A DNA stretch of 64,000 nt from an uncultured Clostridium sp. (GCA_947648215.1 CANSMW010000010.1:1-64000), one strand, 5' to 3'; positions 40,644 to 48,884 are shown, numbered from the stretch's first letter. The notes: generated from the sequence alone by a model not told the origin. A program made the numbers and translations.

Positions 40644-42605
40644 ATGATAGATAGTATAAATTTTATAGTGTATGGAATAGGTAAATTGGATTTATCAAGA
40701 GTGGTAGATTTAGGAATTGTATATAAAATGTTTCAATATAGAAAAAATGCCTATGGTAACTATTATAGGAAATATGGAAAAGCAACAAATGTAAATGACC
40801 CAAATTTAATAAGCCAAGGAATAGAATTTGAATATAACAATATTCTTTTTCAGTATTATAAGGATTTCCATTGCATAGTTTTAATTGCAAATGCACATAG
40901 AGTTTTACAAAAAACAGACATCTTACTAAGTGATAGAGATACTTATATTGAAAAAGTAAAACAAGCAGTAGCAGAAGCATTGAATATAGATTATTTTAGA
41001 TTAAAATTACATCGTATTGATTATTGTGTAGATTTAAAAATGGATTACAAAGTTATGTATGAATATTTACATCAATTAGATAAGCATAGAAGTAGTTATC
41101 AATACATAAGTAGAATAAATGAATACGAAACATCGATTTATTTAACATCTAAAAACGGACAGAAGAAAATAAATATATATGACAAATATCAATGTGAAAA
41201 AATTAAATATTTTGAAAGATACAAAGAGGAACATCAAAAGAATGAAATAAGTTTAGCAGAATACCAAGAGAAGCACCCACCCTATTATGAATTTTACAAA
41301 AATGTTTTTAGGATTGAGGTGCAAAATACTAAAAAGTTGATACAAAGTGAAAGTATTAAAATTATCAATAAATATGATAATAGAAGCCAAACACAGAAAG
41401 AGGTAGATAAATTATTAAAAGAATTAAATAAAGTACACAAATTAAAAGCAAGAAAATGCAAGTTAAATAGAGAATTAGAAAGAAGATCACATATGTCAAT
41501 TTACGAAAACTTAAATAATAAGTACTCAAGGGATTTATTAAATATAAATATAGAAGATTTAGAGCGTCAAGAAATGACAATAGAACTAATAATTGAGGAT
41601 ATAGGGGAGTATGAAAGAGAGCAAGCAACACTAATAAAACTAATGAATGAAGAAATGGCAGAACAAGAAATAACAATAGACTTAATGATTGAGGGTTTAT
41701 TAGAACAAGAGGAGCAGAAAATAGGTAAATTAGTAGAAATGGATTTAAATGATAAATTATTATTAAATAGGGATTTATGTGCATATTGGAATCGAGAGAG
41801 TATGAATAAACACTATTTTGAATTCTTAAAGGATTTTCTATATGAGGGTAAATATTATAAATTAAGGATTGCAGAGAAAATGATTGAAGAAGCGGAAGAA
41901 AATACAAATTGTGAAAAGAAACATTTAAAAGAATTTATAAGATTTGTTAATAGATATGGCATAAGTGGTGTAACCACTAGCAAGAAAGAGAATGAACATC
42001 AAATGTGGTGTGGAGCAACGGTTGAAGCATATATTAAAGAATTAGAAGCATTAGGAATAAATTTATTAAAAGTATCAGGAAACTCAAAATATAACTTAAA
42101 AGAAGAATTAAAAATACTGAAAAAATCAGCACATACAGAGAATTGGAAAACCAAACTAATACTATTTTTGAAAGCAGTAAAAAAGTATGGTGTAGCAAAT
42201 GTAATTGCAAAAGATAATAAAGAAATTGTAAATAATACAAAGCATTGTAATCATAAAACTTGGAGCAGTGCAACAGTAGATAACTATATAAAAATGTTAA
42301 GCGAGTTAGGAATAAACCCAGTTACATTGGACAATAGTTGTGAATTTGATAGTTTAGAAAGTTTATATACATTAGCCCAAGATACGGCAAAAGAAAAGTA
42401 TTTTGACATTGATAATTTAGAGATACCAACACCACCACCAGCAACACCAGTACCAGCAACACCAGAACCAGCAACACCAGAACCAGCAACACCAACACCA
42501 GCAACACTAGAACCAGCAACACCACCACCAGCAACACCAACACCAGTACCAATAGCACCACCACCAAGTGGTAGCACAATAAGAAGAATGAATTATACAT
42601 TTTAA
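40644..42605 (+). CDS. II/X-type replication initiation protein with Pro-Ala-Thr tail
   Basis: A 653-residue protein. The first 250 residues resemble phage/plasmid replication proteins of the II/X type (KLHRIDYCVDL, KKINIYDKYQ, VFRIEVQNTKK), which nick DNA to start rolling-circle replication. A long helical middle follows, with tandem related blocks near 435-480 and 520-565 (RYGISGVTTS...GATVEAYIKELEALGIN and KYGVANVIAK...SATVDNYIKMLSELGIN). The end is about 50 residues of (A/V)TP(E/T/P)P repeats. RBS GGGGG. It probably gives the element an extrachromosomal phase. Confidence 0.65.
   Translation: MIDSINFIVYGIGKLDLSRVVDLGIVYKMFQYRKNAYGNYYRKYGKATNVNDPNLISQGIEFEYNNILFQYYKDFHCIVLIANAHRVLQKTDILLSDRDTYIEKVKQAVAEALNIDYFRLKLHRIDYCVDLKMDYKVMYEYLHQLDKHRSSYQYISRINEYETSIYLTSKNGQKKINIYDKYQCEKIKYFERYKEEHQKNEISLAEYQEKHPPYYEFYKNVFRIEVQNTKKLIQSESIKIINKYDNRSQTQKEVDKLLKELNKVHKLKARKCKLNRELERRSHMSIYENLNNKYSRDLLNINIEDLERQEMTIELIIEDIGEYEREQATLIKLMNEEMAEQEITIDLMIEGLLEQEEQKIGKLVEMDLNDKLLLNRDLCAYWNRESMNKHYFEFLKDFLYEGKYYKLRIAEKMIEEAEENTNCEKKHLKEFIRFVNRYGISGVTTSKKENEHQMWCGATVEAYIKELEALGINLLKVSGNSKYNLKEELKILKKSAHTENWKTKLILFLKAVKKYGVANVIAKDNKEIVNNTKHCNHKTWSSATVDNYIKMLSELGINPVTLDNSCEFDSLESLYTLAQDTAKEKYFDIDNLEIPTPPPATPVPATPEPATPEPATPTPATLEPATPPPATPTPVPIAPPPSGSTIRRMNYTF
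42424..42572 (+). repeat. Pro-Ala-Thr coding repeats
   Basis: Tandem six-codon-type units built on CCAGCAACACCA encode the tail of the replication protein. Units vary at the third proline-flanking codon. Confidence 0.8.
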
Positions 42606-42706
42606 ATTAAAGTTAAGTAAAATATATTAATGAAGGGGTACTAAAAAGTACAATGCACAAATTATCTTTTTTCCATTATAAATTACAAAAGGGGCGATAT
42701 ATAGTT

Positions 42707-42952
42707 ATGCACTTATTAGAGATAAGACAAAATTTGAATGATACATCTTTAGAAATTGACATATACGAGATTAGCAAAATCATTAGGAAATTAGAAACCT
42801 TGACAGAAATCACAGACGATTTAAGCAAGACAGATTTTGACTATATATCAAACCTATTATTTAAAAGCCGTACATTACTAAACAAAGCATATACAATATT
42901 CAAATTAAACAATGAGGAGGTGCAGAAAAATGGTAAGCAGAAAACAAATTAG
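42707..42952 (+). CDS. Small helical hypothetical protein of the element
   Basis: 81 residues, no recognised family. The ATG at 42707 is preferred over one at 42653 because AAGGGG lies at the right distance. Its second half (DFDYISNLLFKSRTLLNKAY) is arranged like that of the next protein, so the two may be paralogues. It overlaps the next gene by 23 bases. Confidence 0.5.
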   Translation: MHLLEIRQNLNDTSLEIDIYEISKIIRKLETLTEITDDLSKTDFDYISNLLFKSRTLLNKAYTIFKLNNEEVQKNGKQKTN

Positions 42953-43184
42953 TAAAACATCAGCAAGTAGAAAAGTTTTGACAGAGGGGTTACAAAATAC
43001 CGATAGACTAGACATAACAGACTTATTACAAGTAGAGAAAGAAAGAATTGACGACATTTTAGCACGTATACAAGAAGTACCAATTGACACAGCAACAGCA
43101 AATTATATTTATAATTTAGTTAATATAAGTGATATGACATTAAATAACATTTGCACAGATTTTTTAGAAATGGAGGTGTATTAA
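42930..43184 (+). CDS. Small helical hypothetical protein of the element
   Basis: 84 residues starting MVSRKQISKTSAS after GAGGAGG. A basic N-terminus is followed by a helical, acidic rest (TANYIYNLVNISDMTLNNIC). No family recognised. Its stop codon is directly followed by the GTG of the next gene, so the three small genes form one unit. Confidence 0.5.
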   Translation: MVSRKQISKTSASRKVLTEGLQNTDRLDITDLLQVEKERIDDILARIQEVPIDTATANYIYNLVNISDMTLNNICTDFLEMEVY

Positions 43185-43721
43185 GTGAAAGTGTTAGAAA
43201 TAATTAAGTTACAAGAAATACCAATTGAAGAAATTGTATCTTTTTCCAAGTTAGAAACATCGCCAGTTATAACGATACTTGATGACATAAATTACGGACT
43301 TTTCAATAAATTTATTGTGTTAGCAGATGAGTTGAAACTTGTATTTTTCATAGTTAAAGGTACAAATAAGATTGCAGTTATTGGCAACCAACGAGTAGCA
43401 CTAAAGATAGCAAGATTATTACAAGTTAAAGCACAAGTTATGTATTATACTTTATTAAAGCCCAAGAAAATATTAGGCAAAATATATACACCAAAAAGAA
43501 ATACAAATTATGTAGTACAAGCATTTGACGGAAATGGAAAACTAACCGAGCCATTCATAAATACAGAAATAGAAATAGTTAATTGTGATACTTTATGCAA
43601 ATATACTTTTAGACCATTTAAGTATTACATAAGTGTTAGAGGTAGTAAAAACAATAAAGTTGAGAATTGCCAATTGTTAAGAGATAAGAGAAGAAATTTC
43701 ACACTAACCGGCAAAATTTAA
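43185..43721 (+). CDS. Hypothetical protein of the element, 178 residues
   Basis: GTG start immediately after the previous stop, with GGAGGTG upstream. Predicted alpha/beta soluble protein; the C-terminal half is basic (PKKILGKIYTPKRNTN, LRDKRRNFTLTGKI). No family recognised. Genes in this place in II/X-type replicons often encode single-strand DNA binding or copy-control proteins, but nothing here proves that. Confidence 0.5.
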   Translation: MKVLEIIKLQEIPIEEIVSFSKLETSPVITILDDINYGLFNKFIVLADELKLVFFIVKGTNKIAVIGNQRVALKIARLLQVKAQVMYYTLLKPKKILGKIYTPKRNTNYVVQAFDGNGKLTEPFINTEIEIVNCDTLCKYTFRPFKYYISVRGSKNNKVENCQLLRDKRRNFTLTGKI

Positions 43722-44007
43722 TGTATTTTGAAAATATCTAATACAAATAACAAATTAGCAATAAGAGGTTGCAACGAGGATTTAATTTAAGACATTTTTA
43801 TATTATAAGCAATAAAAGAGTAATAGCAAAAATATAAAATCAATATAAAAACTCTTGTCATATTTTTAAACTTATAAGAATTTTATGATTGAAAATATCA
43901 GCATAAAATTTTAAATTTGGGAGTTGCAATCAAGTGAAATAGCCTATATACTAGCATTATCAGGACTTGCAAGCCATTTTTTAAAGCAAGGGGGGTGTTA
44001 GTTATAA
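43722..44007 (+). other. Non-coding AT-rich gap in the element
   Basis: About 286 bases without a supported gene. TTTAATTTAAGACATTTTTA (43780-43799) resembles TTCAATTTTAAGACACTTTT at 44453-44472, a dispersed direct repeat about 670 bases apart. Possibly an origin-linked or regulatory repeat. Confidence 0.35.
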
Positions 44008-44388
44008 ATGGAAAATAAAAGCATTGAAGAACGAAAAGAAAAGATACAAAGTTTATTACAACATTTCGATAATATATTTGAAACCAATACTATAAAAGAT
44101 ATTGACCTATATTTTAATAAAATAACAATGTTACAAAATATATATGAAATGTTTGAAGAAGATTTTTGTAGAACAAACAAAGAATATGAAACCATAAGAA
44201 CAAAAAACATAGAAGTTTCTGATATATTAGAAAAGTCATTTACAGAAGCACAACAAACATTATTTGAAAAGTATTGGGAAATCGAAATGCAGATGAGTGC
44301 ATTAGAATGTGAAAAAATGTTTTATTATGGTTATTTAATTTCAAGAATACTTGACACAGATATAAAAATTAAAAATATAGAAAATTAG
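44008..44388 (+). CDS. Hypothetical helical protein of the element, 126 residues
   Basis: ATG with GGGGGGTG upstream. Highly charged, mostly helical, with coiled-coil character (ERKEKIQSLLQHFDNIFE, IEMQMSALECEKMF). No family recognised. Same codon style as the other element genes. Confidence 0.5.
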   Translation: MENKSIEERKEKIQSLLQHFDNIFETNTIKDIDLYFNKITMLQNIYEMFEEDFCRTNKEYETIRTKNIEVSDILEKSFTEAQQTLFEKYWEIEMQMSALECEKMFYYGYLISRILDTDIKIKNIEN

Positions 44389-44521
44389 TAGGAGCAACCC
44401 CAGCGTTCCTACTTTAATTATTGTTTTATTAGTATGAGATTATAACGACATTCAATTTTAAGACACTTTTAACCATATAAGCATATAATTGCCATAGCCC
44501 ATATTTTTGAAAATATAAAAT

Positions 44522-44550
44522 TTGCAATTTTATGTAAAATGTTGTATAAT
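44522..44550 (+). promoter_or_regulatory. Promoter of the leader and membrane-protein gene
   Basis: TTGCAA (44522-44527), 17 bases, TATAAT (44545-44550). Confidence 0.6.
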
Positions 44551-44574
44551 GTAAAGTGATATAGGTATTAACCT

Positions 44575-44676
44575 ATGTTAGTTACCCAGTTTTCACTAAT
44601 TAGTGAGAGGGATTTCCTCTATCTTTTTAGTTTTACATATAGAAACCAAAACACATCAAAAATATGGAGGTATTAA
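44575..44676 (+). CDS. Possible 33-codon leader peptide with attenuator-like hairpin
   Basis: An ORF beginning MLVTQFSLISERDFLY runs from the leader region to a stop two bases before the start of the membrane-protein gene and includes that gene's ribosome binding site. The same RNA can form TCACTAATTAGTGA and AGAGG-GATTT-CCTCT, the latter followed by ATCTTTTTAG, an attenuator-like shape. No strong ribosome binding site precedes it. Confidence 0.35.
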   Translation: MLVTQFSLISERDFLYLFSFTYRNQNTSKIWRY

Positions 44677-44678
44677 TT

Positions 44679-45131
44679 ATGAAACGAATGGAATTAAAAA
44701 TCACTTTGACATTTGCAATTATGTTTGTTGTTGGTGTTATCATCAGCGGGATTTATAGTGTTATATCTAAGCAATCCGGTTTTTTCACATTTGAAGTAAT
44801 GGCAGATGGTTTGTTTACTGCACTTGTGTATCTGGGTTATATTTGGATTAATACAAGACGGCATCAGTTATTAACCTATCTTGGAGTTTTAGGTATAGCA
44901 TTTATGGTTCTATTGGCAGGATTTTCTTCTGAGGGAGTTTCAGGTGTATTTAATAGTTGGAATTGGAAAAACACAATTATGTGTATTTATTACATTGTTG
45001 CATTCCAAATAGCCAGTTATCAAGGCAGTAGACTACTTGAAGAAGACAAAGAAGCTATAAATCTTACCATTAACTTGCATGGCAATAATGACATTATAAA
45101 ACCTGAAGATGTCGAGATTACCCGCAACTAA
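44679..45131 (+). CDS. Four-helix membrane protein of the element
   Basis: 150 residues, start at 44679 after TGGAGG. Four membrane helices (about 4-26, 38-56, 63-84 and 97-115) and a polar tail. No function recognised. Codon choice differs from its neighbours (more CTT, CTG, GGG and GTC) and it contains one straight in-frame CGG (44859-44861, in NTRRHQ). A +1 shift there would end the protein seven codons later. Both facts suggest recent arrival from a host that reads CGG as Arg. Confidence 0.6.
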   Translation: MKRMELKITLTFAIMFVVGVIISGIYSVISKQSGFFTFEVMADGLFTALVYLGYIWINTRRHQLLTYLGVLGIAFMVLLAGFSSEGVSGVFNSWNWKNTIMCIYYIVAFQIASYQGSRLLEEDKEAINLTINLHGNNDIIKPEDVEITRN

Positions 45132-45162
45132 TTCTCGTTTCCAAAAAGCAAATTATTCTTTT

Positions 45163-45194
45163 CCCCATTCTATTTTAAGAGTGGGGTTTCTTTG
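45163..45194 (+). terminator. Intrinsic terminator
   Basis: CCCCAT-TCTATTTTAAGA-GTGGGG followed by TTTCTTTG. Confidence 0.7.
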
Positions 45195-45220
45195 TATTAA
45201 ATATTAATCTAAAATTAGTA

Positions 45221-45311
45221 TTTGTAAAGGTATACCTTTATAAACATCAAAAATATAGTGAATAGCGTGTTTATAAAGGTTGATAAAATATTTTACAAAT
45301 ATTTGTAAAAT
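45221..45311. promoter_or_regulatory. Res-like recombination region
   Basis: Three related binding-site-like sequences precede the resolvase gene: TTTGTAAAGGTATACCTTTA with a perfect GGTATACC centre (45221-45244), TTTATAAAGGTTGATAAA (45269-45287) and the palindrome TTTTACAAATATTTGTAAAA (45290-45309). The layout is that of a resolution site plus operator. Confidence 0.6.
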
Positions 45312-45315
45312 AACC

Positions 45316-45344
45316 TTGACATTTACAAACAAAGCATTTATAAT
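45316..45344 (+). promoter_or_regulatory. Promoter of the resolvase gene
   Basis: TTGACA (45316-45321), 17 bases, TATAAT (45339-45344), adjacent to the res-like sites and so probably autoregulated. Confidence 0.75.
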
Positions 45345-45366
45345 AGCTGACCAAGAGGTGGGTATT

Positions 45367-45984
45367 ATGGAAAATAAACAAAAAGTATATGGTTACATTC
45401 GTGTGAGTAGTAAAGACCAAAACGAAAGCAGACAATTACAATCGATGTTAGATTTTGGAATTCCAAAAGAAAGAATATTTTTAGATAAGCAGAGCGGAAA
45501 AGATTTTAATAGAGTAGAATATCAAACACTAAAAAGAATGTTAAAAGATAGCCCAAATAGTCTATTGGTTATACATTCAATTGATAGATTAGGCAGAAAT
45601 TATATAGAAATAAAAAAAGAATGGCAAGAATTAACAACAGAATGCAAGGCAGATATTAAAGTGTTAGATATGGAATTACTTGATACTAGATTACACAAAG
45701 ATTTATTAGGAACATTTGTAGCAGATTTAGTATTGCAGATTTTATCTTATAATGCAGAAAATGAAAGAAATAATATAAAGAAAAGGCAAGCCGAGGGAAT
45801 AGCCATAGCGAAAGCACAAAATAAGCATTTAGGTAGACCAAAGGCAGAAATAACAGAAGCATTTATGACAGAATATAGCAAATGGAAAAATGGTAAGCAA
45901 ACAGCCACCCAAGCAATGGCAAATGCAAATATGAAAAGAAATACATTTTATAAGTTAGTAAAACAAGTTGAAACAACAGTATAA
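45367..45984 (+). CDS. Small serine resolvase/invertase
   Basis: 205 residues from the ATG at 45367 (AGAGGTGG upstream). The N-terminal resolvase domain has YGYIRVSSKDQ with the catalytic Ser at about 14 and HSIDRLGRN. A long E helix follows (NAENERNNIKKRQAEGI), then a C-terminal helix-turn-helix (TATQAMANANMKRNTFYKL). Resolvases of this kind resolve multimers of plasmids and transposons, consistent with a replicating form of the element. Confidence 0.88.
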   Translation: MENKQKVYGYIRVSSKDQNESRQLQSMLDFGIPKERIFLDKQSGKDFNRVEYQTLKRMLKDSPNSLLVIHSIDRLGRNYIEIKKEWQELTTECKADIKVLDMELLDTRLHKDLLGTFVADLVLQILSYNAENERNNIKKRQAEGIAIAKAQNKHLGRPKAEITEAFMTEYSKWKNGKQTATQAMANANMKRNTFYKLVKQVETTV

Positions 45985-46003
45985 GTAAATATTGGTATAT
46001 AAT

Positions 46004-46028
46004 CAAAGGTGGAATTTTCCACCTTTTT
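46004..46028 (+). terminator. Intrinsic terminator
   Basis: AAGGTGGAA and TTCCACCTTTTT after the resolvase gene. Confidence 0.8.
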
Positions 46029-46067
46029 ATATTTAGTAAAAATATTTAAAAAATTTTAAGGAGGTTA

Positions 46068-46126
46068 TTGACAAACCAAACAAGTTAAGTGTATAATACA
46101 TTTAAGTTAAAAATACACTTAACTTG
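46068..46126 (+). promoter_or_regulatory. Promoter with flanking operator-like inverted repeat
   Basis: TTGACA (46068-46073), 18 bases, TATAAT (46092-46097). CAAGTTAAGTGTAT (46081-46094) and its exact complement ATACACTTAACTTG (46113-46126) flank the start point, a strong candidate repressor site or 5' hairpin over the orphan HsdS-like gene. Confidence 0.65.
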
Positions 46127-46138
46127 GAGGAATAGATT

Positions 46139-46759
46139 ATGGATTATAGTAAAATAAATGAATTAGGTGTAACAATGAAAGGATTGCAAGTTGATAAAAA
46201 AGTGAATTTTTCAATATTTAAAGCACAAGAAAAAGCAGATATAATTGAAAGTAAAGGGAAAGTAGGATTTCTAGGACATAAAATAATTAAAGCATTAGCA
46301 GTAGAAAAAGATATAAAGAAGCTAGAACATATAATGTGCATTAAACAAGATTTAAGCAAGAAATATAAGGATTATAGCATACAAAATGGTGACATAGTGA
46401 TACCAGTATTCCCAGGTAAAGACCAGTTGGACATAATTTTTATGGAAGATATACAAGCGGAAGATTGTGTATACAATGATAGCAATTTAATAATAAGAGT
46501 AACAAGCGATAAAGTTATACCAAAATACTTATACACAATATTAAATTCAAGTAGCATTAGGAATAGGATTTTAAAACTATGCACAAAAAATACAAGGCAA
46601 GCAAGAATTACAGTAGCAATGTTAGAACAATTATCTATTCCAATAATAAGTTTAGAAGAGCAAGAAGAAATTATCAATAGATATACCAATGCAGTTAAAC
46701 AATTAAATCAAGTACAAAATAGCATTGAAGAAATGGTGAGAGGAGGTAATGCCCTATGA
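46139..46759 (+). CDS. Orphan HsdS-like single target-recognition-domain protein
   Basis: 206 residues with one type I specificity-type TRD. The pattern GDIVIPVF, then YLYTILNSSSIRNRIL, then ARITVAMLEQLSIPIISLEE and a final helix resembles half an HsdS. No hsdM or hsdR is in the element, but a full hsdMSR operon lies 7 kb away. Plasmid-borne lone S subunits can team with host HsdM/R and change specificity; half-size S proteins can dimerise. That role is an inference. A strong inverted repeat covers its promoter. Confidence 0.7.
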   Translation: MDYSKINELGVTMKGLQVDKKVNFSIFKAQEKADIIESKGKVGFLGHKIIKALAVEKDIKKLEHIMCIKQDLSKKYKDYSIQNGDIVIPVFPGKDQLDIIFMEDIQAEDCVYNDSNLIIRVTSDKVIPKYLYTILNSSSIRNRILKLCTKNTRQARITVAMLEQLSIPIISLEEQEEIINRYTNAVKQLNQVQNSIEEMVRGGNAL

Positions 46760-46767
46760 AAGTAAAA

Positions 46768-46802
46768 AAATGAAAATCAGTTGTTGGAGCAACCGATTTT
46801 CA
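46768..46802 (+). terminator. Terminator-like hairpin
   Basis: ATGAAAATCAGTTG and CAACCGATTTTCAT around TTGGAG. No T run of note. Confidence 0.5.
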
Positions 46803-46890
46803 TATCAAAATTTAATATAATCAAGTCTAAACACTTAATTATACGACCAATATAATTATAATTGTTTTGGACTTTATTGTCAAGTGGGAT

Positions 46891-46920
46891 TTTCCCACTT
46901 TGGCAGAAGTCTTTTTTTGT
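46891..46920. terminator. Hairpin in the gap before a small ORF
   Basis: AAGTGGGA and TCCCACTT around TTT. The rest of the 46803-46974 gap shows nothing else. Confidence 0.45.
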
Positions 46921-46974
46921 GCATTGAAGCATATTGAGAGACTTACAACATAAGATTTAATGAGGTGTTAGCAA

Positions 46975-47178
46975 GTGAAAGTTAATAATGTTGTAATAGG
47001 TAAAGATAGAGTAACCCAAGTATTTCTTGGAGCAGAAGAAGCAGAAGCAAAAGATATAAAAGAAGAAATAAAAGGGTTAAGAAATGGAAAAAATAGAGTG
47101 GTGGTTTTTGTTGGAGGACAAAATGAAATAATGACATCACTAAAAGCAATGTTACAGTTAGTAGCAGTTAATAGTTAG
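46975..47178 (+). CDS. Small hypothetical protein of the element
   Basis: 67 residues from a GTG start with GAGGTG upstream. KVNNVVIGKDRVTQVFLGAE, then a charged helix and a hydrophobic end (VVVFVGGQNEIMTSLKAML). No family recognised. Short genes just before large serine integrases sometimes encode directionality factors, which cannot be judged here. Confidence 0.45.
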   Translation: MKVNNVVIGKDRVTQVFLGAEEAEAKDIKEEIKGLRNGKNRVVVFVGGQNEIMTSLKAMLQLVAVNS

Positions 47179-47240
47179 TAACAAGTTAGTGCATATAGCA
47201 ATATATGCACTAGCAAACTAAATAAGAGAGGTAGGATTAT

Positions 47241-48812
47241 ATGAAGAAAGTATATACTTATTCAAGAATAAGTAAAGATGAAGATAAAAAGAATTATGGA
47301 AGCATTAAAACACAAAATGATATTGCCAAAGAGTATGCAGAAGAGCAAGGGTGGGAAATTGAAAGAACATTTGAAGACGATAATGTATCGGGTTATATTC
47401 CAATAGAAGATAGACCAGCATTTAATGAATTATATAATTTAGTAAATGAAAGTAAAGAAAAACCAATTGTACTAATGAAAGATTTATCAAGACTTTCAAG
47501 GAATAATGGAATTGCACAAATGATTATAAATAAATGGAAAACGGAAGAAGTAGAATTGATACTAATTAAACAAAGAGGATGTACATTTAATTTATTAACA
47601 GACGATGACGATATAGTAGGTATTGAAACTTGGTACAATGAAAGGTATGTAAAAGAAACATCAAGAAAAGTAAGAGATTCATTAGGTAATAAAATGAAAG
47701 CGGGAACAGTAATACAAGGACCAAGATATGGTTATATAAAAGGAAAAGGTGGAACACTTACAGTAAATGAAGAAGTCAGAGAAGCGGTACAAACAATATT
47801 TGATTTATATGAACAAGGTTATGGAATGACATCAATAGCCAAAAAACTTAATACAGAATATGATTTTAAAAACCCGTCTATTATAGAAGCAGAAAGATTT
47901 AAGAAAGCAAGAGGAAGAAACATAGAAAGAAAAGTAAGAGAATATTGGGAAACAGATATGATTAGTAAGATTTTAAGAGATAAAACATATATAGGAACAT
48001 TAGTAACACATAAAAAAGAGGTTATAGGAATACATGGAAAAAAAGTAAAAATAATACCAGAAGAAGAACGTCATAAATTTGAAGACCACCACGAAGCAAT
48101 AATAACAGAGGAGCAGTTTAATAAGGTACAAGAAATATTGAAACAAAGAGCAGAAAGTACAAGTCTTTATAAGAAAGGAAAACACTATTATATATTTGGT
48201 GGATTTGTGAGGTGTGGGGATTGTGGAGCGTCAGCGACTGGTTATATGAGATATGGTAAAAAATATTATGAATGTTTGAATTATAGTAAATATAGGAAAT
48301 TAAGGTGTACCTATCATACAGTAGAAGAACAATACATACTAGAGAATTTTAAAATATTTTTAAAAGCAGTAAGAGCAGAATATAAAGACTTTTTAAAAGG
48401 TATGAATTTAGACAAAGTAAAGAAGAAATCACAGAGTAATCAAGAAAAGTTAAAGATTAAACTAGAGAGAATAAAGCAAGAATACAGACAAATGCAAATG
48501 CAGAAAGTAAAGGAAATGACCAAAGTTAAAACAGCAGAGGAAGAAGAAATAGTGGAAGAAACATACTCACAAATGATAGAAGATAAGTTAAAGGAAATAA
48601 CTGAAATAACCGAAACTTTAAGACATTTAGAAAATCAAACACAGAAAGATAAAGTTAAAAAAGTGAAACAAGCACTAGAATATTTTGATGAGATAATAAA
48701 AGCAGAAGAACCAGCAAAAGAAGTTTTAGCCCAAGTATTAGATAAAATTATTATATATGAAGGAAAGAATTTAGAATTTAAGCTTAAAGTGAACCTTGAT
48801 AAATTGATATAA
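47241..48812 (+). CDS. Large serine recombinase (integrase of the element)
   Basis: 523 residues. The resolvase domain has YSRISKDEDK with the catalytic Ser at about residue 11 and DLSRLSRNN. The recombinase domain runs about 165-265. A zinc ribbon has CGDCGAS and CLNYSKYRKLRC, and a long coiled coil covers about 400-480. This class catalyses att-site integration and, with a directionality factor, excision. Its stop lies 68 bases from the right border of the element, the usual place for the integrase gene. Confidence 0.93.
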   Translation: MKKVYTYSRISKDEDKKNYGSIKTQNDIAKEYAEEQGWEIERTFEDDNVSGYIPIEDRPAFNELYNLVNESKEKPIVLMKDLSRLSRNNGIAQMIINKWKTEEVELILIKQRGCTFNLLTDDDDIVGIETWYNERYVKETSRKVRDSLGNKMKAGTVIQGPRYGYIKGKGGTLTVNEEVREAVQTIFDLYEQGYGMTSIAKKLNTEYDFKNPSIIEAERFKKARGRNIERKVREYWETDMISKILRDKTYIGTLVTHKKEVIGIHGKKVKIIPEEERHKFEDHHEAIITEEQFNKVQEILKQRAESTSLYKKGKHYYIFGGFVRCGDCGASATGYMRYGKKYYECLNYSKYRKLRCTYHTVEEQYILENFKIFLKAVRAEYKDFLKGMNLDKVKKKSQSNQEKLKIKLERIKQEYRQMQMQKVKEMTKVKTAEEEEIVEETYSQMIEDKLKEITEITETLRHLENQTQKDKVKKVKQALEYFDEIIKAEEPAKEVLAQVLDKIIIYEGKNLEFKLKVNLDKLI

Positions 48813-48820
48813 GTAAGTTT

Positions 48821-48843
48821 AGGGGAAATAGCAATATTTCCCT
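48821..48843 (+). terminator. Hairpin after the integrase gene
   Basis: AGGGGAAATA and TATTTCCCTT around GCA. Confidence 0.55.
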
Positions 48844-48860
48844 TATATATAGGACAAGTC

Positions 48861-48884
48861 ATACTGATATATTCAGCCCTTGGC
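48861..48884. other. Right attachment junction
   Basis: Element sequence ATACTGATATATTCAGCCC, with palindrome CTGATATATTCAG next to the TT core (48880-48881), followed by host GGCATGAAAACTCGC. Confidence 0.75.

Larger units (their letters stand above)
40353..48881. mobile_element. Integrative element with large serine integrase, about 8.5 kb
   Basis: Both ends lie inside one M14 peptidase gene. The host halves meet at a shared TT (40351-40352 and 48880-48881), the two-base core expected of large serine integrases, and joining them restores the frame. Cargo in order: II/X-type replication protein, four small unknowns, a membrane protein behind a leader, a resolvase with a res-like site, an orphan HsdS-like protein, a small unknown and the integrase at the right end. 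No capsid, Zot-like ATPase, relaxase or conjugation gene is visible. An integrated plasmid or phage satellite fits best. Confidence 0.88.

Noticed and set aside
42420..42590. CRISPR-like or minisatellite array
   Set aside because: The repeats are short coding units for a Pro-Ala-Thr tail with no spacers, inside a continuous ORF.
40353..48881. Filamentous (inovirus-like) prophage
   Set aside because: A II/X-type replication protein is present, but I see no Walker-containing Zot-like ATPase and no row of small membrane coat proteins.
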